Below, piece by piece: positions 6,738-13,160 of a stretch of DNA of 15,214 bases. The notes under the pieces are model-generated. The model had not been told where the DNA came from. It made no database searches and was given only the letters and a program-made list of their open reading frames with translations. The DNA is from an uncultured cyanobacterium. Lineage in GTDB: Bacteria; Cyanobacteriota; Cyanobacteriia; PCC-6307; Cyanobiaceae. A program made the position numbers and the translations under genes. Numbering within the stretch: the stretch's first letter is position 1; every line of letters begins with the position of its first letter. Where the stretch lies: contig CAIZOZ010000164.1 of assembly GCA_903934745.1 (NCBI GenBank), positions 1 through 15,214 of the forward strand. The letters run 5' to 3'.

Positions 6738-8034
6738 GCGGCGCCAGACGGGTGCCATCGGCCAGGGGCGCCCCGCGCCAGGCCTGATGCTGCGCCACGC
6801 TCACCTGCAGACCGGCCGCCTCGAGGCGGGGTCGCAGTTCGGCCAGGGCTTCGATCGTGGCCATCGGGATCACCACCAGGCCCCCGGGGCGTAAGCGCCG
6901 CAGCACGGCCTCCAGCACCGCCACCCGATTGCGGCCGCCGCCGCCGAGCAGCACCCGATCCGGATCCGGCAACGGCCCCAGGGCCTCCGGAGCCGCGCCT
7001 TCCACCACCCCCGCCGGCCTCACCCCCAGCCGCTCGGCATTGGCCTGGATCAGGGCCGCGGCGCCGACACGACGTTCCAGCGCCCACAGCGCCAGGGCCG
7101 GCCGCAGCCGCAGCGCTTCCAGTCCCACCGAGCCGACCCCGGCGCCGATATCCCAGAGCACGCCCATGGCGGGTAGTTCCAGGTCGGCCAGCAGCTGGAT
7201 GCGCACCTCCCGTTTGGTCATCAGCCCGGGTTGATCGGCATGCTGCAGCCAGAGGCCATCGGCGATGCCGAACAGGGGCAAGGTCTGGGGATCCGGGGCT
7301 GGTGGCAGCTCGGCCAGCAGCAGCACCAGGTGCAGGGGATCGAGATCGGCCGGCAGTGGCTCAGCGGCGGCCAGTCGCTGCACCCGTTCGGCGGGATGGC
7401 CCAGGCGCTCACACAGCCAGAAGCCATAGGCCGCCGCCAGCCCGGAGGCCGCCAGCAGGCGGCGCACCGTTTCGGCGCCACCGCGGTTGGGGTCGGTAAG
7501 CACCGCCAGGGCGGCGGGGCGTTTCTGCAGGGCCGCCGCCAGGGGTTCGGGATCGCGGCCATGCAGGCTCACCCAGCTGGCGTCCTGCCAGGGCCGGCCG
7601 ATGCGGGCAAAAGCCAGCTGCAGGCAGGCGGGCGCCGGATGGAAGCGCAGCTGTTCGGGCGGAAACAGTTGCAACAGCAGCCGGCCGATGCCGAACCAGA
7701 GGGGATCGCCGCTGGCGAGCAGCACCGCCGGCCGGCCCGCCGCCAGGGCCTCGCCCAGAGGCGCGACGATTCGCTCGGGCTTGTCGCTGGCCAGAAGCTC
7801 CGGGCAGGGCATCGCCGCCGACAGCCGTCCGGCCGCCTGCTCGGCCTGCCACCAGGGGACCAGCTCCGGTAGCAGCCGCGCTGGAGCCACCACCAGCCGG
7901 GCGTTGCGCAGCAGGGCCAGGCTGGCGGCGGGCAGGCCCGCCAGGCCGCCGGCGTCGGTGCCGATCACCGCCAAGACCCCGGCTTCACTCGTTGCCACCG
8001 CGCTGTTCAGGGAGTCTTTTGCCATCGCCACCAT
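6691..8034 (-). CDS. cobL: Precorrin-6Y C5,15-methyltransferase (decarboxylating), CbiE-CbiT fusion
   Basis: CobL methylates the corrin ring at C5 and C15 and decarboxylates the C12 side chain in cobalamin-type cofactor synthesis. The N-terminal CbiE-like domain shows VIGTDAGGLAGL (23-34) and LLASGDPLWFGIGRLL (105-120). The C-terminal CbiT-like methyltransferase begins at MTKREVR (272-278) and carries the SAM-binding loop WDIGAGVGSVGLEA (294-307). The 447-residue length fits a full fusion. I take the ATG at 8034; another in-frame ATG lies at 8025 and a TTG at 8076. No strong Shine-Dalgarno site is visible. I saw no cobalamin riboswitch upstream, only a hairpin at 8051-8072. The 3' end overlaps the DUF192 gene tail to tail. 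Confidence 0.93.
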   Translation of the reverse strand: MVAMAKDSLNSAVATSEAGVLAVIGTDAGGLAGLPAASLALLRNARLVVAPARLLPELVPWWQAEQAAGRLSAAMPCPELLASDKPERIVAPLGEALAAGRPAVLLASGDPLWFGIGRLLLQLFPPEQLRFHPAPACLQLAFARIGRPWQDASWVSLHGRDPEPLAAALQKRPAALAVLTDPNRGGAETVRRLLAASGLAAAYGFWLCERLGHPAERVQRLAAAEPLPADLDPLHLVLLLAELPPAPDPQTLPLFGIADGLWLQHADQPGLMTKREVRIQLLADLELPAMGVLWDIGAGVGSVGLEALRLRPALALWALERRVGAAALIQANAERLGVRPAGVVEGAAPEALGPLPDPDRVLLGGGGRNRVAVLEAVLRRLRPGGLVVIPMATIEALAELRPRLEAAGLQVSVAQHQAWRGAPLADGTRLAPLNPVLVLSGRKGSTG

Positions 8035-8050
8035 GATGCTCAACGAGCCG

Positions 8051-8072
8051 TGATCCGGGTCAGGCCGGATCA
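8051..8072. promoter_or_regulatory. 8-bp inverted repeat just upstream of cobL
   Basis: TGATCCGG and CCGGATCA are perfect inverted arms separated by GTCAGG. The repeat ends 17 bases before the cobL ATG. As RNA it would form a short GC-rich hairpin in the leader; as DNA it could be a 22-bp operator. Function is inferred only from position. Confidence 0.4.
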
Positions 8073-8350
8073 GCAACAGGAGCCTGACGCGACGATGGGC
8101 CGGCTGCTCCTTGGTGCTGGTTGTTGGTCTGACGGGGATGGACCCCGCCCAGGTTGTCGATCCAGGGTGGTGGGATAGAAGTGAGCGCCGACTTTGATTC
8201 TGAGGACTCCGGCTGTTCCCATGAGTCGTTGACTGTTATGGTCACCATAAAAATTTTTCGATCTCGCCAGTCACGCAAGTGAAAAGTCTTGCTGGGTAAA
8301 GGCTCGTCTGCAATTCGCAAAGGGCAGATTGGGCGATTTCGGAGGTGCCT
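8073..8350. other. Gap of about 280 bases with no supported gene; partly AT-rich
   Basis: This gap separates cobL from the HEPN/MNT pair. It holds one minus-strand open frame (8060-8320, 86 codons) with no recognisable domain, no ribosome site and a proline- and glutamine-rich composition, which I do not accept as a gene. The part from about 8220 to 8340 is visibly richer in A and T than the surrounding chromosome. No tRNA, insertion sequence end or riboswitch was recognised. Confidence 0.5.
8236..8258. repeat. Two adjoining AT-rich palindromes
   Basis: TTATGGT-C-ACCATAA (8236-8250) is a 15-base inverted repeat with one central base, and it runs into the perfect palindrome AAAAATTTTT (8249-8258). 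They lie about 100 bases beyond the 3' end of the HEPN gene. They could be a protein-binding site or an end of transferred DNA. Confidence 0.45.
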
Positions 8351-8746
8351 TTATTCGGTTTGCTCAAGGAGTGTCAATAGCGCCGTACGCAACTTGCCCG
8401 CAATTTTAACCATCTCGACTGCATCGCTGACGGTGGTCTCAAAGCCTGGATAACGTGCCAGAACGGCTCCTGTTGAAAGTTCGCACAGATCATCTTCATC
8501 CCACTGCCAATCGGGGTCAACGCGTTCAAGCTCGCGAGAAACGGCGACAAGGTCGTGTACTTTCTGCACCCTCTGATCGAGCTGAATCAGCCTGGCTTTG
8601 AGTAGCTTTTCCACGCACTGCTGGGCGTGAAACACCACAGCGTCTTCAAGCCCTGCGTCGATTTGAGCTTGGAGGGTCAGGGTCGCGATCCAATCGGCTT
8701 CGGCCTTGCGGATCCATTCGGGGACTGCTGACCAGGCTTCAGCCAT
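8351..8746 (-). CDS. HEPN domain protein, likely toxin partner of the MNT protein
   Basis: This 131-residue all-helical protein of the HEPN family shows HAQQCVEKLLKA (40-51), RVQKVHDL (59-66) and TGAVLARYPG (92-101). The RVQKVH stretch is an RX4H motif, the catalytic signature of HEPN ribonucleases. The H-x-Y tyrosine used as the modification site in HepT proteins is absent (HDL here). Known MNT/HEPN pairs act as toxin (HEPN RNase) and antitoxin (nucleotidyltransferase). The ATG at 8746 is preceded by GGGGAGG six bases upstream, a better start than the upstream codon at 8800. Its first 8 bases overlap the MNT gene. It is less GC-rich than neighbouring housekeeping genes, suggesting acquisition. 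The alternative is a non-toxic nucleotide-binding HEPN protein. Confidence 0.88.
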   Translation of the reverse strand: MAEAWSAVPEWIRKAEADWIATLTLQAQIDAGLEDAVVFHAQQCVEKLLKARLIQLDQRVQKVHDLVAVSRELERVDPDWQWDEDDLCELSTGAVLARYPGFETTVSDAVEMVKIAGKLRTALLTLLEQTE

Positions 8747-9080
8747 GCAGCACCTCCCCATGATCGAGGGCTTCGCGGATGATCGGATCGCCTCCCCCAT
8801 AGCGCATTTCCATTTCCTCGGGTCGACGCACCAGGAGATCGAGGGGAAAGTTGGCTTCGCAGCTGCGGCGGATCTGGCGAATCTGCGCCAGGTGTGGGCC
8901 CTGGAATGGCATCACCACCAGGATGTCGGCATCGGAATCCCAGCGCTCCTCGCCCCGGGTCAGCGAGCCGATCAGGATCACCTTCTGTGGCGCGAAATGC
9001 TCCACAAGTCTGTTAGTGAAGGCCTGCAGTGCCTCGCGGGTCACCAGGGGTGGTTGGCTTGGAGTGGTCATGGTTCCCAT
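8739..9080 (-). CDS. MNT-type minimal nucleotidyltransferase, likely antitoxin
   Basis: This 113-residue protein of the DNA polymerase beta-like nucleotidyltransferase fold carries an exact GSX10DXD signature: Gly38-Ser39 in LIGSLTRGEERWDSDADILV, Asp50 and Asp52. The third carboxylate is probably Asp81 in FPLDLLV. The site therefore looks competent to transfer a nucleotide. In characterised MNT/HEPN systems the MNT protein neutralises its HEPN partner, in some cases by adding AMP; whether that applies here is inference. The ATG at 9080 has GAGG seven bases upstream; a second ATG lies at 9071. The end overlaps the HEPN gene by eight bases, so the pair is translated together. It lies 48 bases beyond the GH57 gene on the same strand, with a hairpin between. 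Confidence 0.9.
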   Translation of the reverse strand: MGTMTTPSQPPLVTREALQAFTNRLVEHFAPQKVILIGSLTRGEERWDSDADILVVMPFQGPHLAQIRQIRRSCEANFPLDLLVRRPEEMEMRYGGGDPIIREALDHGEVLHG

Positions 9081-9107
9081 TCTGGAGCCTCTGCTGACCC
9101 TCTGCCC

Positions 9108-9131
9108 TGAGGCCAGATCACTCTGGCCTCA
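9108..9131 (-). terminator. Strong 10-bp hairpin after the GH57 gene, terminator or attenuator
   Basis: TGAGGCCAGA and TCTGGCCTCA are perfectly complementary arms with a four-base loop. On the minus strand the first arm begins with the GH57 stop codon. No T run follows (the next bases are GGGCAGAGGG), so it is not a classical intrinsic terminator, but the stem could limit read-through into the MNT/HEPN pair or protect the GH57 transcript end. Confidence 0.55.
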
Positions 9132-10583
9132 CAGCCCGATCGCTTCGACCCCACGGCGGTGGATCTCGCTGGCGTAATCGGTCCAGGTGCCCTGGCCCCA
9201 GTAGCGGAAGCAACTGGTTTCCAGCAGCAGTAGCTGGAGCAACGCCTGTTGATAGTGCGCCGTTTTGGTGACGCCAGGATCCTCAGCCACCAGCGGATCA
9301 AACAGCTGGTGAAACTGGGCGCTGAGGCTGTTCAGCGGTTCGAGAATGTTGGCGTAGCCCTCCACCCAGCTGAGATTGTTGGTCCAGGAGGCGCCGGCCA
9401 TCGAGAACTGGGAATCGTTGGCCTTGAGCTTGGGGATGGCCGCCTCCACGGCTTCAGGAGTGGGCTGGTTGCCGACCTGTTGCCAGAGCTTGTGTTGTTG
9501 CACGGCCTGAATCTGCGGGACATCCGCTGATTGCACACCGGCAGCTTCCAGCAACTCCAGGTATTCGGTGCCGTTGATCGCCACCGTGCCTGTTGTGCCG
9601 CCCCCCTCGCGGGCGAGGCGCTGATGGGCCTGGATGAAGGCCGAAGGGAATTCATTCATCATCACGCCACCATTTTCACCATCAGCAATCTGCGACACAA
9701 TCGCTGGAATTGTCGTAGCTCCCAGCTCTTGCCGACCCAGGCCGAGGGCTTCGTAACAGGGCTGCATCTGACCCACCAGCTTGGTGTCGGAGCCCTGGGT
9801 TTTGATCAAGGCAGTGATGCTGACCGTTTCCCCCCTGGAGTTGCGGGCCACCAGCTGATTGGGGCCATACTTCTGCGCTTGCCGCAGGCCTGAGCCATCA
9901 AGATTTTCAACGCTGTGTTCCTGCACCAGCAGCCAGCGGTAGCCGCACTCCCGGAGGGCCTTGACGAATTCATAGAGCGTGTCGGGGTGGTTGGGAAGGT
10001 GCATTTCCGGTGGCGAGAAACCCTTCACGCGCTGTAGGGCTTCAGGGCCAAACAGGGCTGCAAAATGGTGCTGCCAGGCCAGGATCTGCAGCTTCAGATC
10101 CGGGATCGGTGTGGAGGGCGCCACCGCATGGCTCCAGAAGCTGCCGAGCCACTCCACATGGGGTTGAAGGGCGGGATCACAGGCGAGGTGCCTGAGGGCA
10201 TCGAGAATGTCGTGGCGGCCCATCTGCTCGAATCCCCAGAGCAGATTGCCTGAATAATCCAGCATGATGCGCGGATTACAGCCCTCGCTGATCAGCTGCG
10301 GGATGATCTCGGCCAGGCGCTTGTAGCACTGCGCAAAGGGTTCGGCGTTGTGGTTGTCGCCCTCGCCAGGGTGCTCCAGCATGTACTGCAGATGGGAGAT
10401 GAGTTCTCCATGCGCCCCGGCTGGAATCGTGGGCTGGTGCATGTGCAGGGCACAGGCAAAGGTTGACTGGATCTGCTCCAGGTTGAGATTGCTCTGTGGC
10501 AGAAATACAGGGAGCTCCTGCTGCACCAGGGCCAGGATCTCGGCTTCGTGGCCGGCGATCGGCGGCAGGGCTTGGTCGTTCAT
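9129..10583 (-). CDS. Glycoside hydrolase family 57-like protein
   Basis: This 484-residue protein has the GH57 opening motif ALHMHQPTIP (45-54, with HMHQP at 47-51). A later GFSPPEMHLP (188-197) carries Glu193 at the position of the family nucleophile motif, and ADGENGG (300-306) has Asp301 as candidate acid/base. GH57 enzymes act on alpha-glucans such as glycogen (amylase, branching, 4-alpha-glucanotransferase); the substrate cannot be read here. There is no signal peptide. The ATG at 10583 is preceded by AGGAG eight bases upstream; a longer open frame to 10844 is rejected because the extra 87 residues are unlike the family and overlap the debranching-enzyme relic. The ATG overlaps the relic's TGA (TGATG), the mark of a former operon with a glycogen debranching enzyme. 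MNT/HEPN genes follow downstream. Confidence 0.88.
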   Translation of the reverse strand: MNDQALPPIAGHEAEILALVQQELPVFLPQSNLNLEQIQSTFACALHMHQPTIPAGAHGELISHLQYMLEHPGEGDNHNAEPFAQCYKRLAEIIPQLISEGCNPRIMLDYSGNLLWGFEQMGRHDILDALRHLACDPALQPHVEWLGSFWSHAVAPSTPIPDLKLQILAWQHHFAALFGPEALQRVKGFSPPEMHLPNHPDTLYEFVKALRECGYRWLLVQEHSVENLDGSGLRQAQKYGPNQLVARNSRGETVSITALIKTQGSDTKLVGQMQPCYEALGLGRQELGATTIPAIVSQIADGENGGVMMNEFPSAFIQAHQRLAREGGGTTGTVAINGTEYLELLEAAGVQSADVPQIQAVQQHKLWQQVGNQPTPEAVEAAIPKLKANDSQFSMAGASWTNNLSWVEGYANILEPLNSLSAQFHQLFDPLVAEDPGVTKTAHYQQALLQLLLLETSCFRYWGQGTWTDYASEIHRRGVEAIGL

Positions 10584-10725
10584 CAGTGTTGCTCCTGGGG
10601 TTTCATCAACGAGAGCTCCACCCAGGTCCGCAGCCCTTTGGCCACCGACCAGGCCTGGGCGATGCAGCCCCCGGGTGGTGGGGCGCATCGCCATTGAACG
10701 TCGGCACCGTCTGGATCCGCCATAC
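10583..10725 (-). pseudogene. C-terminal relic of amylo-alpha-1,6-glucosidase (glycogen debranching enzyme), frameshifted
   Basis: Only the last 45 or so codons of a GDE_C-type debranching enzyme remain. In one minus frame (up to about 10673) the sequence reads TVPTFNGDAPHHP; in the next frame it continues GCIAQAWSVAKGLRTWVEL and ends at TGA 10583-10585. Intact enzymes of this family end in a motif like DGDAP-x-x-PRGCIAQAWSVAE, so the break is explained by loss of one base in the conserved arginine codon. A TAG stop precedes the first piece and nothing upstream resembles the rest of the enzyme, so the body of the gene is gone. The stop overlaps the GH57 ATG and the last codons contain the GH57 Shine-Dalgarno site, which may explain why this end survives. 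A 46-codon open frame from ATG 10723 also ends here. Confidence 0.72.
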
Positions 10726-10805
10726 CTATGGATGGCTGTCACGGCTTGGCAGGCGCTGAAGCTTTGAGGCACTGAGCGCGCTTCGATCCAGCGGCCTGGG
10801 CCGGC

Positions 10806-10823
10806 TTCACCGCCATTGGTGAA
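10806..10823. terminator. 6-bp hairpin downstream of the 10856-11263 gene
   Basis: TTCACC and GGTGAA form a perfect stem around a six-base loop, about 35 bases beyond the stop of the minus-strand hypothetical gene. There is no T run; a termination role is a weak positional inference. The remaining bases between 10726 and 10855 show no gene I can support. Confidence 0.25.
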
Positions 10824-10855
10824 ACGGTGGGCAGCAAAGGACATCGACCCGACGA

Positions 10856-11263
10856 TCAGCGCGGATCATGCTCTGCAAACAGGTGGTGCTGGGGAAGCTG
10901 ATCACCAGGCAGAAAGCGCTCGATGAACGCCGCCAGGGGCAGCGGCCCGCAGCGGAGATTCCAGCTGTTGAGTCCAGGGATCCGCCGCCAGCACTGCACC
11001 AGCAACGCGGGATCGCTGCCCGGGAGCCGTTGCACCAGGTAGCGGTACTCGGCATCTGCCGCCTGCTCAGCCGTGGCCAGAATCACAACGCCGGGTTGCG
11101 TGCTCAGGAAGGAGGTCAGGAAGTGGCTGGGGCTGGGATCGTGACGCAGGCTTGTGGCGAGTCTCCAGGCGGCGCCGGTGGGGTAGCTATCGTGGTGGAG
11201 GTAGAGATGGCGGACGGGCTGGTGGGGGAAGCCGGTGAAGGAATACACGGCGCGGGTAGCCAA
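10856..11263 (-). CDS. Hypothetical protein, MATRAVY... type
   Basis: This 135-residue soluble protein has no known catalytic motif. The N-terminus MATRAVYSF, followed by YLHHDSYPTGAAW (21-33), reminds me of small cyanobacterial and phage proteins that start MATR- and carry an HWDGYP-like motif near residue 25; this link is from memory only. The rest is mixed alpha/beta in appearance, with AEYRYLVQRLPG (71-82) and PLAAFIERFLPG (108-119). The start must be a TTG (11263) to include the MATR segment, and no Shine-Dalgarno site precedes it, so the start is uncertain; a GTG six codons later is an alternative. It lies 13 bases beyond a possible 31-codon ORF on the same strand and upstream of the debranching-enzyme relic. 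No function is assigned. Confidence 0.55.
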   Translation of the reverse strand: MATRAVYSFTGFPHQPVRHLYLHHDSYPTGAAWRLATSLRHDPSPSHFLTSFLSTQPGVVILATAEQAADAEYRYLVQRLPGSDPALLVQCWRRIPGLNSWNLRCGPLPLAAFIERFLPGDQLPQHHLFAEHDPR

Positions 11264-11276
11264 GGGAAAGAAGCGG

Positions 11277-11372
11277 TTACTTCTGCCAGTGCCACCGGCG
11301 TAGCAGGGCTAGCGAGCCTGTCGCCCAGAAACCACCCTGCAGCGCAGGCTCAAGGAAGGCGGCTGTGCGCAT
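11277..11372 (-). CDS. Possible 31-residue ORF, unrecognised
   Basis: An ATG at 11372 with AGGGGA five bases upstream opens a frame of 31 codons ending in TAA, 13 bases before the next minus-strand gene. The product is moderately hydrophobic in the middle (GGFWATGSLALL) and ends in basic and aromatic residues (RRWHWQK). The ribosome site and spacing are good, but the length allows chance. It could be a leader peptide for the downstream gene. Confidence 0.28.
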   Translation of the reverse strand: MRTAAFLEPALQGGFWATGSLALLRRWHWQK

Positions 11373-11534
11373 GGAGATCCCCTTGGGCCAAGGGCCGCGG
11401 TGAGACAGGCCGCGAGCTCGAACGGCGCCAGCCACGAGCCTCCACGGCCTCGACGCACGGATGCAGCGTCAACGCCACTAACTTGCTGTGTCTATCGGCG
11501 TTTCGTCGAGTTACCCAGTGATTCAGCAGCTTCA

Positions 11535-12710
11535 TTGACCTCCACTGTCTCCTTGTCCACCTCCCTGTCCAGCTGTGCCCAGGCGCCCCTAGCCCCGACT
11601 CCCCCCAGCTTCCCGAGCAAGGCCGAGCTGCTGGCCTGTCTGCCTGCCGAGTCGCTCCGGATCGACCCGGCCAAGGCCTGGGCAAGCCTGGCCCTGTCGC
11701 TCGGCCTGTCCCTGGTGGCCTACGGCCTGGGCACCCAGATCCCCCTGACTCCCCTCGCCGCTCCCCTCTGGTTGCTCTACGCCGTGATCACCGGCACCGT
11801 GGCCACCGGTTGCTGGGTCTTGGCCCATGAGTGCGGTCATGGTGCCTTCCATCCCAACCGTCGACTGGAAGCCACGGTGGGCTTCGTGCTGCACAGCCTG
11901 CTGCTGGTGCCCTACTTCGCCTGGCAGCGCAGCCATGCGGTGCACCATGCCAACTGCAACCACCTCGAAGCTGGTGAAACCCATGTGCCTCCCCGCTCTG
12001 ATTCGCCTTCCGGCCAGTCGGTGATTTCCCTGAGCGGCTGGTTGGGATCCAGGCTCTATGGCATCCAGTCGTTGTTCACCCATCTGGTGCTGGGTTGGCC
12101 GCTGTATCTGCTGATCGGCGTGGCTGGCGGTGAGGACTACGGCGCTCCCACCTCCCATTTCTGGACCGGTGCGCCTTTTCGCAACGGCAGCCGGGCGCTG
12201 TTCCCGGACTCCTTCCGTCGCCCGATGTTGATCTCCAATCTCGGGGTTCTGGCGATGCTGCTGGCCCTGGCGCTGGCCTCCGTTCAGTTCTCGTTGCTGC
12301 GGGTTCTGCTCGTTTATGGCCTGCCCTATCTGGTGGTCAATGCCTGGCTGGTGGCCTACACCTGGATGCAGCACACCGACACCAACATCCCCCATTTCTG
12401 CTCCGCAGACTGGACCTGGGCCAAGGGAGCCCTGCAAACGGTGGATCGTCCCTACGGGCCGCTGCTGAACCTGCTGCACCACGGCATCGGCTCCACCCAT
12501 GTGTGCCATCACATCAATCCCCGCATTCCCCACTACAACGCCTGGCACGCCTCCAGGCTGCTGAAGCAGCGCCTGCCCGATCTGGTGCACTACGACCCCA
12601 CGCCGATTCACCGTGCCCTGTGGCGGGTGGCCAGCCGCTGTGCGGTGGTGCGCCAGGGCGCTGCCGGCGGCGGCTTCTATTACCAGCCCCAGGCGGCAAA
12701 CGGCCACTGA
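11535..12710 (+). CDS. Membrane fatty acid (acyl-lipid) desaturase, delta-12/omega-6-like
   Basis: This di-iron membrane desaturase introduces double bonds into membrane-lipid acyl chains. All three histidine boxes are present: HECGH (98-102), HAVHH (134-138) and HVCHH (322-326, within GSTHVCHHINPRIPHYNAW). WMQHTDTNIPHF (278-289) is also typical. Hydrophobic stretches at about 50-70, 75-95, 120-130, 170-195 and 235-275 fit four membrane passes. HECGHGAF and HVCHH-x5-PHYNAW resemble methyl-end (delta-12/omega-3) enzymes more than delta-9 ones; regiospecificity is inference. No ATG fits the N-terminus: I give TTG 11535, and other in-frame choices are TTG 11553 and GTG 11400. The 270 bases before it (11264-11534) hold only the possible small minus-strand ORF. 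It is separated from the next gene by about 160 bases. Confidence 0.88.
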   Translation: MTSTVSLSTSLSSCAQAPLAPTPPSFPSKAELLACLPAESLRIDPAKAWASLALSLGLSLVAYGLGTQIPLTPLAAPLWLLYAVITGTVATGCWVLAHECGHGAFHPNRRLEATVGFVLHSLLLVPYFAWQRSHAVHHANCNHLEAGETHVPPRSDSPSGQSVISLSGWLGSRLYGIQSLFTHLVLGWPLYLLIGVAGGEDYGAPTSHFWTGAPFRNGSRALFPDSFRRPMLISNLGVLAMLLALALASVQFSLLRVLLVYGLPYLVVNAWLVAYTWMQHTDTNIPHFCSADWTWAKGALQTVDRPYGPLLNLLHHGIGSTHVCHHINPRIPHYNAWHASRLLKQRLPDLVHYDPTPIHRALWRVASRCAVVRQGAAGGGFYYQPQAANGH

Positions 12711-12869
12711 GCCTGGCTCGGCTGACGACTGGATGCGGCTCCGCAGAGACAGGCCGGGTCAATCCCGCCCGTTGTGACCCTCACGGCAACGGCTTCCATG
12801 AGCCAGAAAGGCTCTGCGAGGGATGATGAGGGTTCGCCAGCTCTGGCCGCCCAGCACCAACCCCAGCCC

Positions 12870-13106
12870 ATGTCCGATCGCCGTCAGCGCATCCATGAAC
12901 TGGTGCTGGCCCTGCTAGCCCAACAGTCCGATCTCGAGCTGCTTGATGGCGATGTCATCGGGCCGGGCGGCCTCTCGGGCCTGGCGGCGAGAGATCCCGG
13001 TAGCTGGCTGGAGCGCAACCGCCGGGTGGTGCAGCGCTATCAGGCCCTGGTGCGCTCAGCGCTCACCCTCGATGCCTTGGTGGATCAGGAAGTCGGCCCT
13101 GACTGA
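12870..13106 (+). CDS. Small hypothetical protein, 78 residues
   Basis: This acidic and helical small protein reads like one folded unit: RRQRIHELVLALLAQQSDL (4-22), a Gly-rich turn VIGPGGLSGLAARDPGSWL (33-51), then a helix RNRRVVQRYQALVRSALTLD (53-72) and a C-terminal VDQEVGPD. It has no membrane segment, signal peptide or known motif, and I do not recognise the family. I chose the ATG at 12870 because the structured sequence begins there; in-frame starts at 12798 (ATG) and 12774 (GTG) would add low-complexity residues. It ends 54 bases before the GH116 gene on the same strand, so the two could share a transcript, but nothing shows a functional link. Confidence 0.6.
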   Translation: MSDRRQRIHELVLALLAQQSDLELLDGDVIGPGGLSGLAARDPGSWLERNRRVVQRYQALVRSALTLDALVDQEVGPD

Positions 13107-13160
13107 ACTCACCCCGACCCAGCGATTCTGACAAGCTGGCCCGAACAGATTGCGGCATCG

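Noticed and set aside
8060..8320. 86-codon minus-strand ORF between cobL and the HEPN gene
   Set aside because: It has no ribosome site, no recognisable domain, a low-complexity tail and overlap with the cobL leader hairpin; not supported as a gene.
8035..8350. Cobalamin riboswitch upstream of cobL
   Set aside because: I looked for a B12-box-like element and extended pairing and found only a short simple hairpin. A covariance-model search would settle it.
10584..10844. 87-residue N-terminal extension of the GH57 protein
   Set aside because: The extension is Arg-rich and unlike GH57, overlaps the debranching relic in another frame, and the ATG at 10583 has a good ribosome site.
11589..12707. 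372-codon minus-strand open frame
   Set aside because: It is antisense to the desaturase, which has all three histidine boxes; the product is low-complexity Gln/Gly/His.
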